Positions 48,532 to 60,581 of a stretch of 64,000 nt of DNA are shown in pieces. The position numbers and the translations under genes were made by a program. Under the pieces are notes generated by a model that saw only the letters and a program-made list of their open reading frames with translations, searched no databases and was not told the DNA's origin. The stretch's first letter is position 1. Each line of letters starts with the position of its first letter. This DNA is from Trametes villosa (Eukaryota; Basidiomycota; Agaricomycetes; Polyporales; Polyporaceae), in assembly GCA_002964805.2 (NCBI GenBank), contig PUDQ02000085.1, positions 62,001 through 126,000 of the forward strand, given 5' to 3'.

Positions 48532-51500
48532 TCACAGGTGAGTGTTATTCCATAGAGATCTCACTACGAAGTCCGCCGGGTCGGGATCTGCCGCCGTTGA
48601 GAGCTCCGGGTTGGGGATGAATTTCACTGAAGCAAGCGTTAGCATGTATTCATCGCCCTCGAATCCTGGAGATTGCTTACCTGTGCGGTCAATGCCTGGC
48701 ACGAGGAAGAACCCGTTGGAAGGCAATCCAGTGGTGTTATCCGCGAAGAAGCCCACTGTGCCAGCCGGATGGTCGAGCCAGGTAAAGGGCGCGACCCCTC
48801 CTTGCGCCGATAGCGTGAAGGTCAGGTCAGGCCCTGTGGTCACGTTGATTTGTGGGTCGACAAGGTTTGCCGTCGCGAGCGACACGGGGGTGAACTAGAG
48901 CGACGAGAAGTTAGTGCCGATTTTCGCGAGTGCAGGCGCTATTACTCACGTATTGCTCATGCGTGACCGTCCGGTTCTCCACCTGCGCGGTGATGTTGAG
49001 GTAGAGCCAGACGTCCTGCGCGACGTGGTTCGTCGGGATAATGTTGTCGAGCTCCTGGATCGCCTGAATGAGCGTATTGTTCAGGCTCGGGACCGTGAAC
49101 GGCATGGTCGAGGAGTCAATGAAGTTCCCGCTCCAGTCGTACCACGTCAGCGCGACGGACCCGTCCACGTCCTCCCAGCGGTCGCTCGTCACGACGATCT
49201 CGAGCGTCTGGTTGTCGGGCGTCCAGAACGGGTAGACGACGACGGGGCGGAAGATGTCCGCCATGCCGTACTGGAGCACCTTCCAGCGCCCGGAGTGCTC
49301 GATCGCGGACCAGCTCGCGCCCTGCCAGATGTCGTTCAGCTGCCAGACGAGCGCGCCGAGGTTGTTCTCGCCCGCGCCCGCGCCGCGCCGGTAGAACGCG
49401 ATCTCGGAGACCATGTTGAGCAACTGGAAGACCTGCGTGCTCCAGCACCATTGCGCAAAGGTTTGGTTGCTGTCCGTCGTGTTTGGTGTGGGCAGCCAGA
49501 GCTCGACCGCGGTCGTCATCTGGCCCTGGCCTTGGGGCGCGTTCGGGTTCGGGAAGGCGAGGCTCCCGGCGGGCGGGTGGTGGTCGCGGGAGGCGACGAC
49601 AGTAGAGTTGAAGGCAAAGTCATCCGGGGACTGCAGCACTTCCTCCCAGCTGTAGAACGACGGCTGTGAATGGAAACTGCAACTCCATCAGACGATATGA
49701 GTATGCTATATGGTATCTTGTACTCACCCGAACTCGTTCATGAACCTACCGCGAGTGTCAGTAAACAATATAGGATGGTGCACGGTTGATGTTCGCACCT
49801 AGACCGCGGGTAGGTGCTGTAGTTAAACGCTTGGGAGGCATCGTAGTTGTAACGCTCTACAAAATTAAGCGTCGGAAGGTAACCAGGAGACAGGCTTCAA
49901 CGAGGCATACCGCCGTTCCCGTAGATGAAGCCGGCCGTTTTGTTGTCGTATCTGATCTCGTAAGGATCAAGGCTTAGTACTCCACTCGTCGTCGAGCAGT
50001 CCGTATATGCAACCTGGGATCCGTTCAGGTTCATACGCTGAAGAGGTCCGACAAATGAGAGGGGACATACCGATGACTCCTCTTCCGTAACGATGTCGTG
50101 CAGGAACTCGCCGAACAGCGTTTGGAACTATACCGCGCCAATGAGCCTCGTCAATGCAAGGATTTCATCAAACCACTCACCTCATCCAGATAATGCGTGC
50201 CATTCGCAAGCGTCTGGTTCACGTTGATCACGATCCCCTCGATCTCGTTCCCGCCCGCCCACTGCGCGTTGCTCGGGTGGCGGTTGATGCGCCGCACGTT
50301 CTGGCGCACCTCGGGCGCGATCGACGCGAGCAGCCAGTCGTTGATCGGGTACAGCGCGTCGGAGAAGATGAGCTCGGACCACGCGAAGATGCCGAGCTCG
50401 TCGCACGCCGCGTAGAAGTCGTACCCGCCCGTGAGCTCGTCCGAGGGCTGGTAGATGCCCCCGCCCCATACGCGCAGCTGCACATGGTGTCAGGCGTGCT
50501 CATGCATAACAAGGTAGAGCGGGGAAGGGGAAGGAGGACATACCATGTTCTGCCCGCTCTTGACGGCGCTCTCGAGCACCCAGCGTACCTGCGCAGACGT
50601 CATGCGCGCATAAAACGGGTCAAACGGGATGATGTTCGTCCCGAGCGTATAGAACGCCTTCCCGTTCACCTCGAAGTGCCACTGGTCGCCCGGCGTGATC
50701 CCCCGCGCCGCGACCTCCGCCGCGGGGTACGGCGTCTGCACGAGCTGCACTGTGCGGAACCCGCTGCGCGTCGTGAAGCTCAAATGCGACTCGGGCGCGG
50801 AGGATTTCGACAGCGCTAGCGCAATGGTGAAGTTGTACAGCTGCGGCGTGCCGAGGTTGTGCGGGAACCAGCGCGCGGGGACGCCGTCCGGGATCGTGAA
50901 CGCCGCGGAGAGGAACGTCGTCTTCTTCGTCGACGCCGGGATTCGGCCAACCCTCAGGGGCCCGGAGGAGACGTGGAGCTCGGGGATCGTGATGGTGAGC
51001 GTGGGGAAGTCCGCGGCGACGACGGAGCGCACGCCGAGCGTGACGTTGACGAGCCAGTGGGCCTTCTGGTTGGGCGTGCTCAGCGCGGTCTGGCCGACCT
51101 TGGAGATCTCGAGCGAGGACTCTTCGATGAGCACGCTGCCGCCGGACGCGAGCAAGGGGTGGGTTGCGGGCTCGGAATGGGAGGGCTTTTTCTTCGCGTC
51201 TTGTAGGTCGTAAGGGCGCTCTGGAGTGAGGGTGACGAGGTATGCGGGTTTGAATATGCCGCTCGGGACGAACGCTGGGCCCTAAAAGGGACGGGTCAGT
51301 TTCATAAGGTTACAAGGTGGGTATATGCGCCTACCCAGTCCCATCCGAAGTCAGATTGGGTCTTGCGGATATACTGTCGGATTCCAGCGTACTCGAACTA
51401 TGATGCAGGAGGATTGTGAGCGTCCGGCCACACAAAATCAGTATGACCGCGGTCCGCAACTCACATCGCCCGTCGGAGATATCTCAGCGTCAGGGCGGGA

Positions 51501-52101
51501 GGTCACGTTCAGCCCATAGAAGTATGCCGACTCGAGCGCGACGGTGACGTTCCTATTGCCGTGCACGGGGGCGGCGATGAAGTCCGTCACGTCGTACACG
51601 TACTGCTGGAACTGGTTGCTGACCCAAGCGACTGGGTGGCCTGCGACAGTCTATAGAAAGGTCGTCAGGTACTGCCTGGCTTGCCAGCTTGGGAATGCAC
51701 ACGCACGATGTTCGCGATGGTGTCGATGCCGTAGAAGACCAAGAGAGCTCGTGTGTCGCGGCTCAGATGTTTCGTAAGCGGAGTAAGATCGGCCGTATAG
51801 GTCCAGTTTTCGTTCACCACCCATCTCTGGGAAAAGTCTACGCGCCAACCATGATGAGTATCGGCTGCAGATTCAGGCGAATGGCGTTCGACGCGATCCT
51901 CGTACCGTTGATCCCTAGGAGAGGCTCGGTGATAATTCCGGCGTCAAGGAGGTCGAGGTGCGCCTGGGACGGCACCTTCGCGGGGACGACGATCGAGCCG
52001 TTCGAGTTCTTCAGCGTCCACGAAAGGCTAGAGAGGCTCTGCACGTCCGCCGCGACGAGCGCGGGCCACAGCGCGGCCGCGAGCAGTGTGAAGGCGAGCA
52101 T
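48532..52101 (-). CDS. Secreted GH2 beta-mannosidase
   Basis: Exo-enzyme removing beta-linked mannose from mannan oligosaccharides or N-glycan cores. Thirteen exons: 51906-52101, 51707-51837, 51465-51650, 51335-51397, 50544-51281, 50181-50477, 50071-50127, 49911-50013, 49805-49856, 49728-49745, 48950-49676, 48681-48894 and 48532-48626, giving 958 residues. A signal peptide covers about residues 1-19. Family marks are LSSLSWTL and VPSQAHLDLL near the start, RWVVNENWTYT, GFDWGPAF-type QSDFGWDWGPAF, NLRVWGGG-type LRVWGGGIYQ, the acid/base Glu516 in GGNEIEG and nucleophile Glu612 in NEFGFHSQPSFYSWEE. Exon 10 is only 18 nt and encodes the nucleophile. A TATATAAC box lies about 50 bp upstream of the start on the coding strand (52150-52157). 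Many N-glycosylation sequons are present. Confidence 0.95.
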
Positions 52102-52997
52102 GGCGCGCACCGTCGATCACAACACCCCCTGTACGCGACGCACGAGCCGTTATATATGGCGGCGGGGAGGGATGGCCCGCACGGCGCTGCGGCGAGAGAA
52201 GCGGTGTCAGCGCCGCGACGCATGACCTGCGGGTGCCCCCATGATCTTTAGCAGCGATGCTGGAGGGATAAAGGGGTGACGTACAGTACTATGGGTCGTG
52301 GCCCGGCGCGGGATGGGGTTTGCTGATTGGAAAGCGCGGCTTCGCGGTGAAGAAGCAGGACGTGACGCCCGCACTTGCGACGACGCCTCGGTCGCTCCAT
52401 GCTCTTTCCTGAGTTGATATAGCCCTGTTGTACGCAGGTAGGAGGGCACCTCATAGAGCTAGATATGCCTACAAGATCGTAGAAAATATGACCTTTAGTT
52501 CAGGCTACCTACGTGGACGGTAGGATTAGATAGGCTGGTAAACGACGACATTATGAGGCCCGGGTGCATACTGGCATACGTACATGTCCTCGGATATCTT
52601 CTTGGATCTGCGAGTGCCGTATATGCGGCATCATCTGACCGCGGTAGTTTTATATGCAGTTTGAAGACCGGCTGGTACGGACATCCGCTGTTCATACCCC
52701 CATGTCAGTTGTGCTAAAGCACGATGTGGTTAGTCATCTGCAAGTGGGTATTTTCTACTTCGCGGCCGCCTCTGTGCGCTTCGCCCGCCAATGTTCGATA
52801 TTCAACCACCGCACGCAACTGTATGCGGTATGAACGAAGCGAACTCACCCGGCTTACGATGAAATCGTGCATGTAGTTTCGGAGCACCGGCCAGGTAAGA
52901 AGTTCCAACGTCACGAGGATCCGGTCATAATACATTGATTAACCAACTTCATAGTACAGGCTCGTCGATAAGGATACTGCTAATAGCATCGAGACGC
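52102..52997. promoter_or_regulatory. Beta-mannosidase promoter and thioredoxin 3' flank
   Basis: A TATATA at 52151-52156 lies about 50 bp before the beta-mannosidase start. Nothing else in this 896 bp looks like a gene; the stretch 52450-52950 is AT-richer than its surroundings. Confidence 0.5.
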
Positions 52998-53489
52998 TCA
53001 TGCGAGCTTCTGGATGAGGCTCTGTACGTAGTTCATCAGTCAACCGCCATGATCGCGAACGGGGATATGTACGAACCTGGAGAGCGGGGGGCGCAGCGCC
53101 GACGGTCTCGCCGACCTTGTCTCCGCTCTTGAAGGCCATGAACGTGGGCATCTAGTCATACAAATCAGCAACTTTTCAAGGCAATCGCGCAGGGAAATGG
53201 TGACATACCGCGCGCACGCCGACCTCCTGCGCGATGTCCTGCGCCTCGTCGACGTCGACCTTGTAGAAGGCGACGTTCTCGAACTTCTCGGAGAGCTGCT
53301 CGAACACGGGCGAGATGATCTTGCACGGGCCGCACCACGTCGCCCAGAAGTCGATCACGGCGGGCTTGTCGCCCTTGATCTGCAGCATCGCGGGATGGTT
53401 AGCACTTTGCTCTCGAATGTGGATGTTCGCAAGTAGAGACTCACGGCTTCCTGGAACTCGGCGAGGTTGTTGAGGGCCTTGACGGGCAT
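52998..53489 (-). CDS. TRX1: Thioredoxin
   Basis: Small cytosolic disulfide reductase. Exons are 53445-53489, 53209-53379, 53077-53151 and 52998-53021, giving 104 residues, exactly the size of a classical fungal thioredoxin. The active site WCGPC is at residues 30-34 (Cys31, Cys34) in VIDFWATWCGPCK. The cis-Pro is in MPTFMAFKSGDKVGE, and the end ALQSLIQKLA is typical. The last exon is only 24 nt including the stop. A minus-strand TATAAG (53570-53576) lies about 82 bp upstream, and a CACGTG at 53617-53622 about 130 bp upstream. The first splice joins EFQEA to IKGDKPAV. Confidence 0.97.
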
Positions 53490-54501
53490 GGTGGATGTAT
53501 GCGTGTGGGTGGTGGGATGAGTGTGAATGTGGAGGGTGCTTGTGCCGACTGGGGATGGCGAGCTGAGCCTTATATCGGCCTCCTCCCGAGCGATCGCGTA
53601 GATCTGTGTCATAGGCCACGTGACCCAGCCTGACAAAGCGGAGAGCGCCGATGTAATCCTCCAAGCTGAGTTGGCCTCTCCTCCTCCCACCTGCGAACGT
53701 ACCTTCCTCAATTTCATTCAAAGGCTGTGTGTGGATATGTCAGCATTCGACTGATGTACGGCCTGTGGCCTTCCCAGCCAGCCCGACGAGCAGCGGTTTT
53801 GTCGACAATTCTGCGCGTGCTGACAGGCTTACGTTCTTGGCGTGGTCTGAACCGGACCCCTTACGTTGCGGTGGTCAGAGTACTGTCATGCGTGGCTTTG
53901 AGTTGGATGGAAGGATGGGTCACGTCTTCGTGATTGCATCTTGGATGCAACCCGCCGGAGACCATGCCGGGCCCTAGGCCTCTCATTCAGCGAGACATGT
54001 TAACGCTAACCTGATCAGAAGTAGTACAGATCAGCCACAGCTCATACAGCGCAAGAAGACATCCTATCTCACACCTCCTCAACATTGCTTGGATATACGT
54101 GGGGAAGAACAGCGGTCCGTGGTGTATGTATGTATGCGATGTGAATAACAACGGTTCGGAGACCAGAACGTGTAGTAGTACTAGACAGGGAACAGTGAAG
54201 GATGGACAAGACAGCGCAATAGGGTGGGGGGCATCGGGGAACGCGTGCGCGGGGCGGACCGGGGATAGTAGCTATAGCGGGTAGAGTGCGTGTGCTAGGG
54301 GTATATCATAAGGAATGCGTAAATACGTGCGGCGCGAAAAGAGCGGGATGGTGATCAATATGTCCACAAGAAATAGTTGAAGGTGAAGGTGCAAGGTTGG
54401 GGAGGGGATGGGGAGGAGAGAAAGACATATACAAGAAAGCGACGACAATGTGCAATGAGCGACATACGTCCAGGATACGAGGGGTGGCGCGAAACTACCC
54501 C
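53490..54501. promoter_or_regulatory. Thioredoxin promoter and gene-free interval
   Basis: The thioredoxin TATA box (53570-53576) and a CACGTG E-box (53617-53622) lie at its left end. The remaining 850 bp has no supportable gene and includes the 3' flank of the large disordered-protein gene. Confidence 0.5.
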
Positions 54502-57500
54502 TCATACCGGTCTGTTAGTCCGCGTGTTCCAGCTCGAAGGCGGTGGCTTGTTCTTCTGCTGCTGTGGCGTCGGCTCCTCCGACGCGTTCGGTCGCGAGCG
54601 CGTCCTCGCCCGCTGCCCGCCTCCGCCCCCACCTCCCCCGCCGCCCTGCCTGCTCGTGGGCCCGCCGACCTCCGAGCGCGCGCCCGAACCGTATCCGCCG
54701 CCGAGGAACTGCGAGTTGCGGAACGCCATCGACGCGCGCTCCCCAGGGCTGCCCGCGTACCCACTGGGCTCGCCATACGCGCTGCGCGAGCCCCATCCTC
54801 CTCCGCCACGTCCCCCAGGAGTAGTCACGCCTATCTCGCTCCCGCCCACGACGCTCCCCGCGTAAACCGACTGCGAGGTGGGGAACATCATCGGGCCCTG
54901 CTGCCAGGGCCCCATGCCGAGGCCCATGCCCATGTTCATGCCGGGGAACATCCCGCTGTTCATGCCCATGTTCATGCTGCCCATGTTGCCCATGTTCATG
55001 CCGCCATACGGCGCGAACGCGCTCGTCGCGCTCGACCCGCGCTCCCACTCCTCGTTCGCGGCCGCGAGCGCCTGCTGCGCGACGGCCATCTGGAACGCCT
55101 GCTTCGCGGCGAGCATCGCCTGCTGGTGCGCGGCCATGAACGCGGGGTCCGCGTTCGGCGGCATCATCGGGAACATGCCCCCGGGGCTGTACATCCCCGA
55201 CGGCGTCTGCGGCGCGGCGAACATGGGCGTCGGCGGGGTCACGCTGATCGGGCTCATCCCCGCGCCGAGCAGGGGGTTGAACATGCTCATGCGCGGGCCC
55301 ATGCTCTCCAGCGCCGCGCGCTCGTCGTCGTCGTCGGTCGCGATCGGGCCCTTGCCGTTGACGATCTTCCCGAGCTAAGGGAGACGATGGTCAGTTCCGA
55401 GACTCACGCCGAACAAGGCTGGCTTAAGGCTTACCTCGATCGCCGCCTTAGCCTCGCTGCGCCGCCGCTCGCGCCTCCTACGCTCCTCAGGGTCGGGCCC
55501 CTCGATCTTCTCCGCATAACTCTCGCGCGCCCCCGGTCGCCCGCGCTCAGGCTCTTCGAACGTGACGCTCGAGCTCTTCCGGTGGCCGCGCTTCTGCGCA
55601 CTGACCGTCGACGGCGTCGTCGCACTAAGGTCGCTGCCGTCCACCGGCGTGATGGGCGTCCGGCCGCTGCTCGAGTCCCCTGTAGAGCTCGCAGGGCTGT
55701 TGCCGCGCAAGCCGAACCCGGATCCTGAGGTCGCGAACGGCTTGGGCGGTGTCGGGAAGGACGAGAACGCCGCAAGGGAAGAGGTGCGTGTTCGGGGGAA
55801 CGGGGTGCTGTTCTCATCCACAGGGGACGACTGCGGCGACGGCTTCATGGCAGACTTGAGAGGGCGCATCAATGGGGGCGAGAGGGGCGAGTGAGAGCCG
55901 CGGGCATCGGGGCTGCTGGTGCGAGTAACCAAACGTGGAGGTGGGAGGTCCTGAGGCGGCGTGTCGGGCTGGGAGACCTGGCGCACGTTCGACCTCGAGC
56001 GCGACCGTGCGTCCGTAGGTCTTCCGAATCCGAGAGGAGACTGGGAAGGCGACTGTGAAGGCGCTGGCGCCGGCGATGAGGAGACTACAGTGCTAGCCCG
56101 CTGTCGACCGTTACGAGTAGAAGCCGCACCGCTTCCAGTCGATTGGCCGGATAGTGAGGATGTCGAGCCAGCCGCGGCAGCTGCTAGGAGGCCACCGCCG
56201 GTGAACCCCTTCGTCCTGGCCAACTCCCCATCGACGATGAGCGTCGACGCCCTCGCACGGCTTGTCCGGACCGTCTCCTCGGATGCCCGCGAGTTAGTCG
56301 GCCGCGGCTGGTCTAACTGGCTTTGCCCGCCGATTGACAGCAAGGAGAACTGGGACACCGGGCGGGACGTGACCGCAAAGGCGGGCGGCGGCGTACGTGT
56401 GCGGATGGAGGTAGGCACGATCGGGGGCGCGTCTGGCGCGGCCTTGGCATCCGCCTGCTTGACGTCTTCAAACGTCGCGTTCGGCGAGGACATCGAACGT
56501 CCATTTGGCTTCCTCGGAGGCGCGGGCGCTGGCGAGGGCGAGGGCGACAGGCTTGCCTTCGGGGGTAAAGTGACCTCTGGGGGCTGCGTCTGGCTCCTTG
56601 TAGGGGTCTTTCGCCCCCTCGGGCGCTCCTTCTCCTCCTCCTTCGGCGCGTCCTGCTCGTTCACGTTGTCCGTGGACGGCGACTGGGCGCCTTTCGCGAG
56701 GCGCGCCAATCGGTCATTGAGGCTGGGTTTCGAGGCATGTGTCGGTGTCGTCGGTGGCGGGGACGCCTGCTTCTCCTTCTCACGCCAGCTCATTAGGCTC
56801 TTCCTGTCGTCAACGGGCGAGTCCTTCACAGGCACGGGCGGCCGCTCGAGTGGAGGCCGGGCGGGCGGCGACGTCGCGATCGTCGATATGTCAATGAGGG
56901 GCTTCGGCGGTACGCGCGACTGCGCACGAGTTGCCGACGAGGGCGCGGACGATGCAGCACTGCCCGGGCGCTTCGGGCCCACGAGGGCGGCGAGTGGAAC
57001 CTGGTCGGAACTGGAGGATGAAGAGCTGCTTGAGGTGGAAGAGGAAGAGGAGGAGCGAATAAGGATAGAACGCGGTTTCTGAGGAGCAGGCTTGGCTGTA
57101 GGGGCGCGCGGAGAAGAGCCTATTTTCATATTGACAAGTAGAGCAATGAGTTATACCCAATGCAGATGACAGCGCAGCGGACATACCGGGCGGGCCCTGT
57201 GTTTGAGGTCCGGGGCGCTGTTGTGGCCCAGACTGCTGGGCAACCAACGCTGACGGTCGTCGGGCTGTAGCATCGGGCTGAAGGGCAGATGTTGACGCTG
57301 ATGCGCGAGGACGCGTGTAGATGCCAGAATCCGTCCGAGGTGAGCCCCCCGGGGCGAACGACGCGGATGGAGCCATGCGCTGAGATGGAGATGGACTGGG
57401 TCGAGCTGTTCTGTGTCCCAGTTCTGACACCGATTTCTGCCCAGGGCTTATGGGTGATTTGGTGCTGGGCTGGGTGATTGTGCGATTGCGACGCGGCTTC

Positions 57501-58444
57501 AACGTGGAGGATGCTTCGGAATCTCCATCCTCCTCGGAGTCGTCCGAGTCACTAGAAGACGAATCATCTGACTTGCCTCCACCTGGACTTCTCGCAACGG
57601 AGGAGCGATTCACGAATGATGATGGCGGTCGTAGGCCGGCCGACGATCCTGGCGAGAGCGCGTCATGGGAGAATGAGGGTACCGGAGAGTTGGCTGCACT
57701 GCGCCGCGCGTGCGCTTCCCGGAAGGCGGCAACCGAGATACGCTGCGAGCTGTCCGACGTGAAGCTGCCCTCGCGGGGGCGGGGGCGCAGGGGTGGTGGT
57801 GGGGGTAGAATGGAGGCTGAGTCGCTCGGAGAGTCAGGGCGGACGTGACGGAATGAACGGAGGTTGAATGAATCCGAGTCTGTGGAGATGTCGGGCAGCG
57901 GCAATGGTGAGTCCAGCTTCGGCGGCGGTGGGGGCTTCGACTTTTTGCGTTCACGATGGGCCCAGCCGAACAGGCCCTTGTTATGCTTTGACGGGAGAGG
58001 AGGGGAGGCGGCATCCGAACCGAGGTCGATGAACTCTTTCGAGTTTGAGCGTGAGTGGGCCGTGGGCTGCGCTGGGAGGGACCTCGTGGAGCGCGCGTTC
58101 ATGGGGTCGTCGTAGGCAGCAAACACTGCTGATCTACGTGGAGGGGTGAATAAGTCATGCTCGGATTCTGACCTGGCACCGGAGAAGCTGGGCGGCGGGG
58201 AGAGCAGGTTCGTGTCGGTTCGCGAGACAGGGGGCTTCTTGGACCTAAGACCGAGCTTCAGCTTCGAGGATGAAGCTCCGGGTGGGCCAGCATATATGGA
58301 TCGCGGCGGCGCGCTCGCGGCTGAATGCAAGACATAGTCGGCGTCGCTGTGGTCGAAGTCGGAGGTCGCGCTCGTGGAGGGCTCTGTGGCCGTGTCGTTG
58401 GACCTGTGCTTGTCGCGCTTGCCGAAGATGCCCAAGAACGGCAT
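54502..58444 (-). CDS. Large intrinsically disordered Ser/Pro-rich protein
   Basis: Not recognised. Exons are 57187-58444, 55435-57119 and 54502-55374, giving 1271 residues. It opens MPFLGIFGKRDKHRS, and the first 420 residues are Ser/Pro-rich with an acidic Ser/Asp/Glu run (SSSSDSDDSEEDGDSE). Exon 2 adds a poly-Ser tract, SLMSWREKEKQ, DRLARLAKGAQ and a charged helical block ERRRRERRRSEAKAAIE that crosses into exon 3. Exon 3 is different: LGKIVNGKGPI, MSMFNPLLGAGMSP, a Met-rich region of MGMN-type repeats (about residues 1080-1120), then a Gly-rich run. The LGKIVNGKGPI to MFNPLLG stretch looks like the conserved core. There are many SP/TP sites for proline-directed kinases. It could be a cytoskeletal or polarity scaffold, but that is speculation. 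The start at 58444 is the first Met; the frame stays open upstream. Confidence 0.75.
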
Positions 58445-59635
58445 GAGCACGTCGAGGCGGGGGGCGGGCTCGACGGCTCGGACGGTGAGGAGGAGGAGGG
58501 GTGCGACAGGCGGAGTGGAGGAGAATGAGGCCAATTTCTGGGCGTTTCGAGCGTCACTCCTCCCAATTCGGTATTTGATCCTGTTTGTCGCCAGCGACCG
58601 CTCCGGCCTCCGTCCTCGACACCTCCGCCTTTCCGCACAACTGCCAAGGCGCACCTCGCCTCGACCTTCCCCTCCTCGTACCATCCGACGTCGCATAACT
58701 CTGGCAGCTTGTGCACTCTATACGACCGGAATGCATCGTAGACTGAGCACGTCTTTTACGCCCGCCATCGCTCTCGTCACTTTCCCCTGATTGCGCTCCA
58801 ACCCATCAAAACACGCGTCCGCCGACGCGTTCTTCCCGTGCGTGCCCATGCCGCGCCGTCCTCCCTTCGATTTCTCCCGTCCAGCCATCCAGTTGCTCAC
58901 CCTCGGGCCCTATGGTGCGATTGCTCGAGTTCTACCGGGGCATGTTCTCACATGCCGTACGTTCTGCCGCGGTTGAGTTCAAATAGGGTTGCCCATGCGC
59001 TGCCAGGATATTTCCGCGCTGAAACCACGCTCCCACCAGGCTTATCGAGCTCCATGTCCGCGTGTGCGTGACCCGAGCGCGCACTTGTGCAAGAACGCGT
59101 CGAGCTCCGTATGCTGAGGTAGAGTGGCATTTCCCACTCTACGAGAGTCGCCGTTTCCTTCGTGACCACCGACTCTATGGGCCGACAACCGTGGCCAAAT
59201 CCGTCTATTTGCGGATATTCTACCTTGTGTGCTTCTCTACCATGTGCGCTGTTAAAGCTGCCGCAATCGCCGTATACGGAGCCTATTACCGGGTTCCTCG
59301 GGCCTTGACAAGACTTGACCCAAGATGGTGCGTCTCAAAACCTTACTCTTTCTGACTGCTGCGAGATGGCTTATTTCTCTTACAGGTAACAGGTGGTAGC
59401 GTCCATCTTGATACATCGTTATGGGCCCACAGGGTAACCACGTACCTATGTAGATAGCGCACAGGCAGAATGACATTCAACTCAACTTCGACAGAGTTCA
59501 GGCGGGAGGCGCCGCATGCAGAGAACTACGCGCTCCTGCGTTTCCTTCAAAGTCGTATACTTGGGTAATGAACTGATATCTGACAGGTATAGCGCGTCCG
59601 TAGAGACGGCGGTAAAGCATACGGTGCGGCAAGGG
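58445..59635. other. Gene-free interval with an inverted repeat
   Basis: No gene is supported in these 1.2 kb between two minus-strand genes. A perfect 9-bp inverted repeat with a 6-nt spacer is at 59119-59142. Confidence 0.5.
59119..59142. repeat. 9-bp perfect inverted repeat
   Basis: GTAGAGTGG (59119-59127) and CCACTCTAC (59134-59142) are exact complements around CATTTC. It is about 680 bp upstream of the disordered-protein start and 490 bp downstream of the first orphan-family copy. It could be a protein-binding palindrome or a hairpin. Confidence 0.55.
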
Positions 59636-60581
59636 TCACAGCTCGATATACCGGGGAAGTTCGGCCACATCCATGTTGTCCACACCCACCGGATTCTTGA
59701 CTTTCCGCACGGGCACGGTGAAGCGGAGCGACCGCTTCCCCGGCCGCACCAACACATGGCACGTCTGGCCATCCCGAAGCGCGTACTTCTCCGCGCCAGG
59801 CTCGGGGTCCGCTTGCTTGACCCCGTACGCGCGCTCGAGTGTCCGCAGCTTCCCGACCATCGGGATGGAAAGCCATGGTGTGTCGGCGTCCGGGTTCGGG
59901 ATGCCCCAGAGCTCGTACTCGAAGGGCGAGTTCACGGGCTTCCCGGTCGATGTTTCGACGAAGTCCATGCAGTACTCGGCGGCGGTGAGCGACCCAGGGA
60001 ACAGTCGGAATGAGTACTTGGAGTCGGGGATGGGCCGGACGAACACGAGCTTGTCGTCCGGTACGGACTCCTTGGGCTTGATCTACATACAGGGGTGAGC
60101 AACTTGTCAGCTCTGGGACAGTCACGCATGACGGGGAACCGTACTCCTGTAGGCTCCAAATTTGTGTTCAACGTCTTCGTACACGCGTCCATCGTGAACT
60201 CGTAGCCGTCGTCCTCCACATCTTGCGCGAGCTGCTCGTCCAGTGCAGCGTAAGTTTCGGCCGGAGTCCCCTTATAATGGTGCCCAGAGAGTTCTATCAG
60301 GTCGAAGTCGTTGCGAGCTTCGATGCCCGGGTAGTATTCGCGGACGTTCTCAATACAGAGCGTACGGAAGAGCACGGCGCCGGTGCTGCTGGGCCCGAGG
60401 GGCGAAGGTGCGACCGAGGTGTTCGCAGAAACTGGGGGCAAGTCCTTGGAGTCGGTTGCTCTCCTCTTGCGGGTAGGTTTGGCTTGGGTCCTCGCAGTCT
60501 ACGCCATGGTCTTTGGTTATATTGTCATACACAGTGGAATACCGTACCACATACCTTACGCTCAGTTTTAGCCTTAGGCAT
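59636..60581 (-). CDS. Tandem orphan family, copy A
   Basis: Unrecognised family. Exons are 60555-60581 (27 nt), 60145-60498 and 59636-60082, giving 275 residues; both introns are phase 0. The start MPKAKTERK leads to a basic, possibly nuclear, stretch (KPTRKRRATDSK). Exon 2 then has GAVLFRTLCIENV, the segment DFDLIELSGHHYKGTPAETYAALDEQLA, and GYEFTMDACTKTL. Exon 3 begins IKPKESVPDDKLVFVRPIPDSKYSFRLFPGS and carries NSPFEYELWGIPNPDADTPWLSIPM, ALRDGQTCHVLVRPGKRSLRFTVPVRKVK, ending PRYIEL. There is no signal peptide or membrane helix. The exon 3 part is beta-rich and most conserved between copies. The same design is found in copies B and C, so the gene is real, but its role is unknown. Confidence 0.75.

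Noticed and set aside
53490..54501. Small plus-strand frames after thioredoxin
   Set aside because: No motif or splice support; they overlap the promoter of thioredoxin and the 3' flank of the disordered-protein gene.
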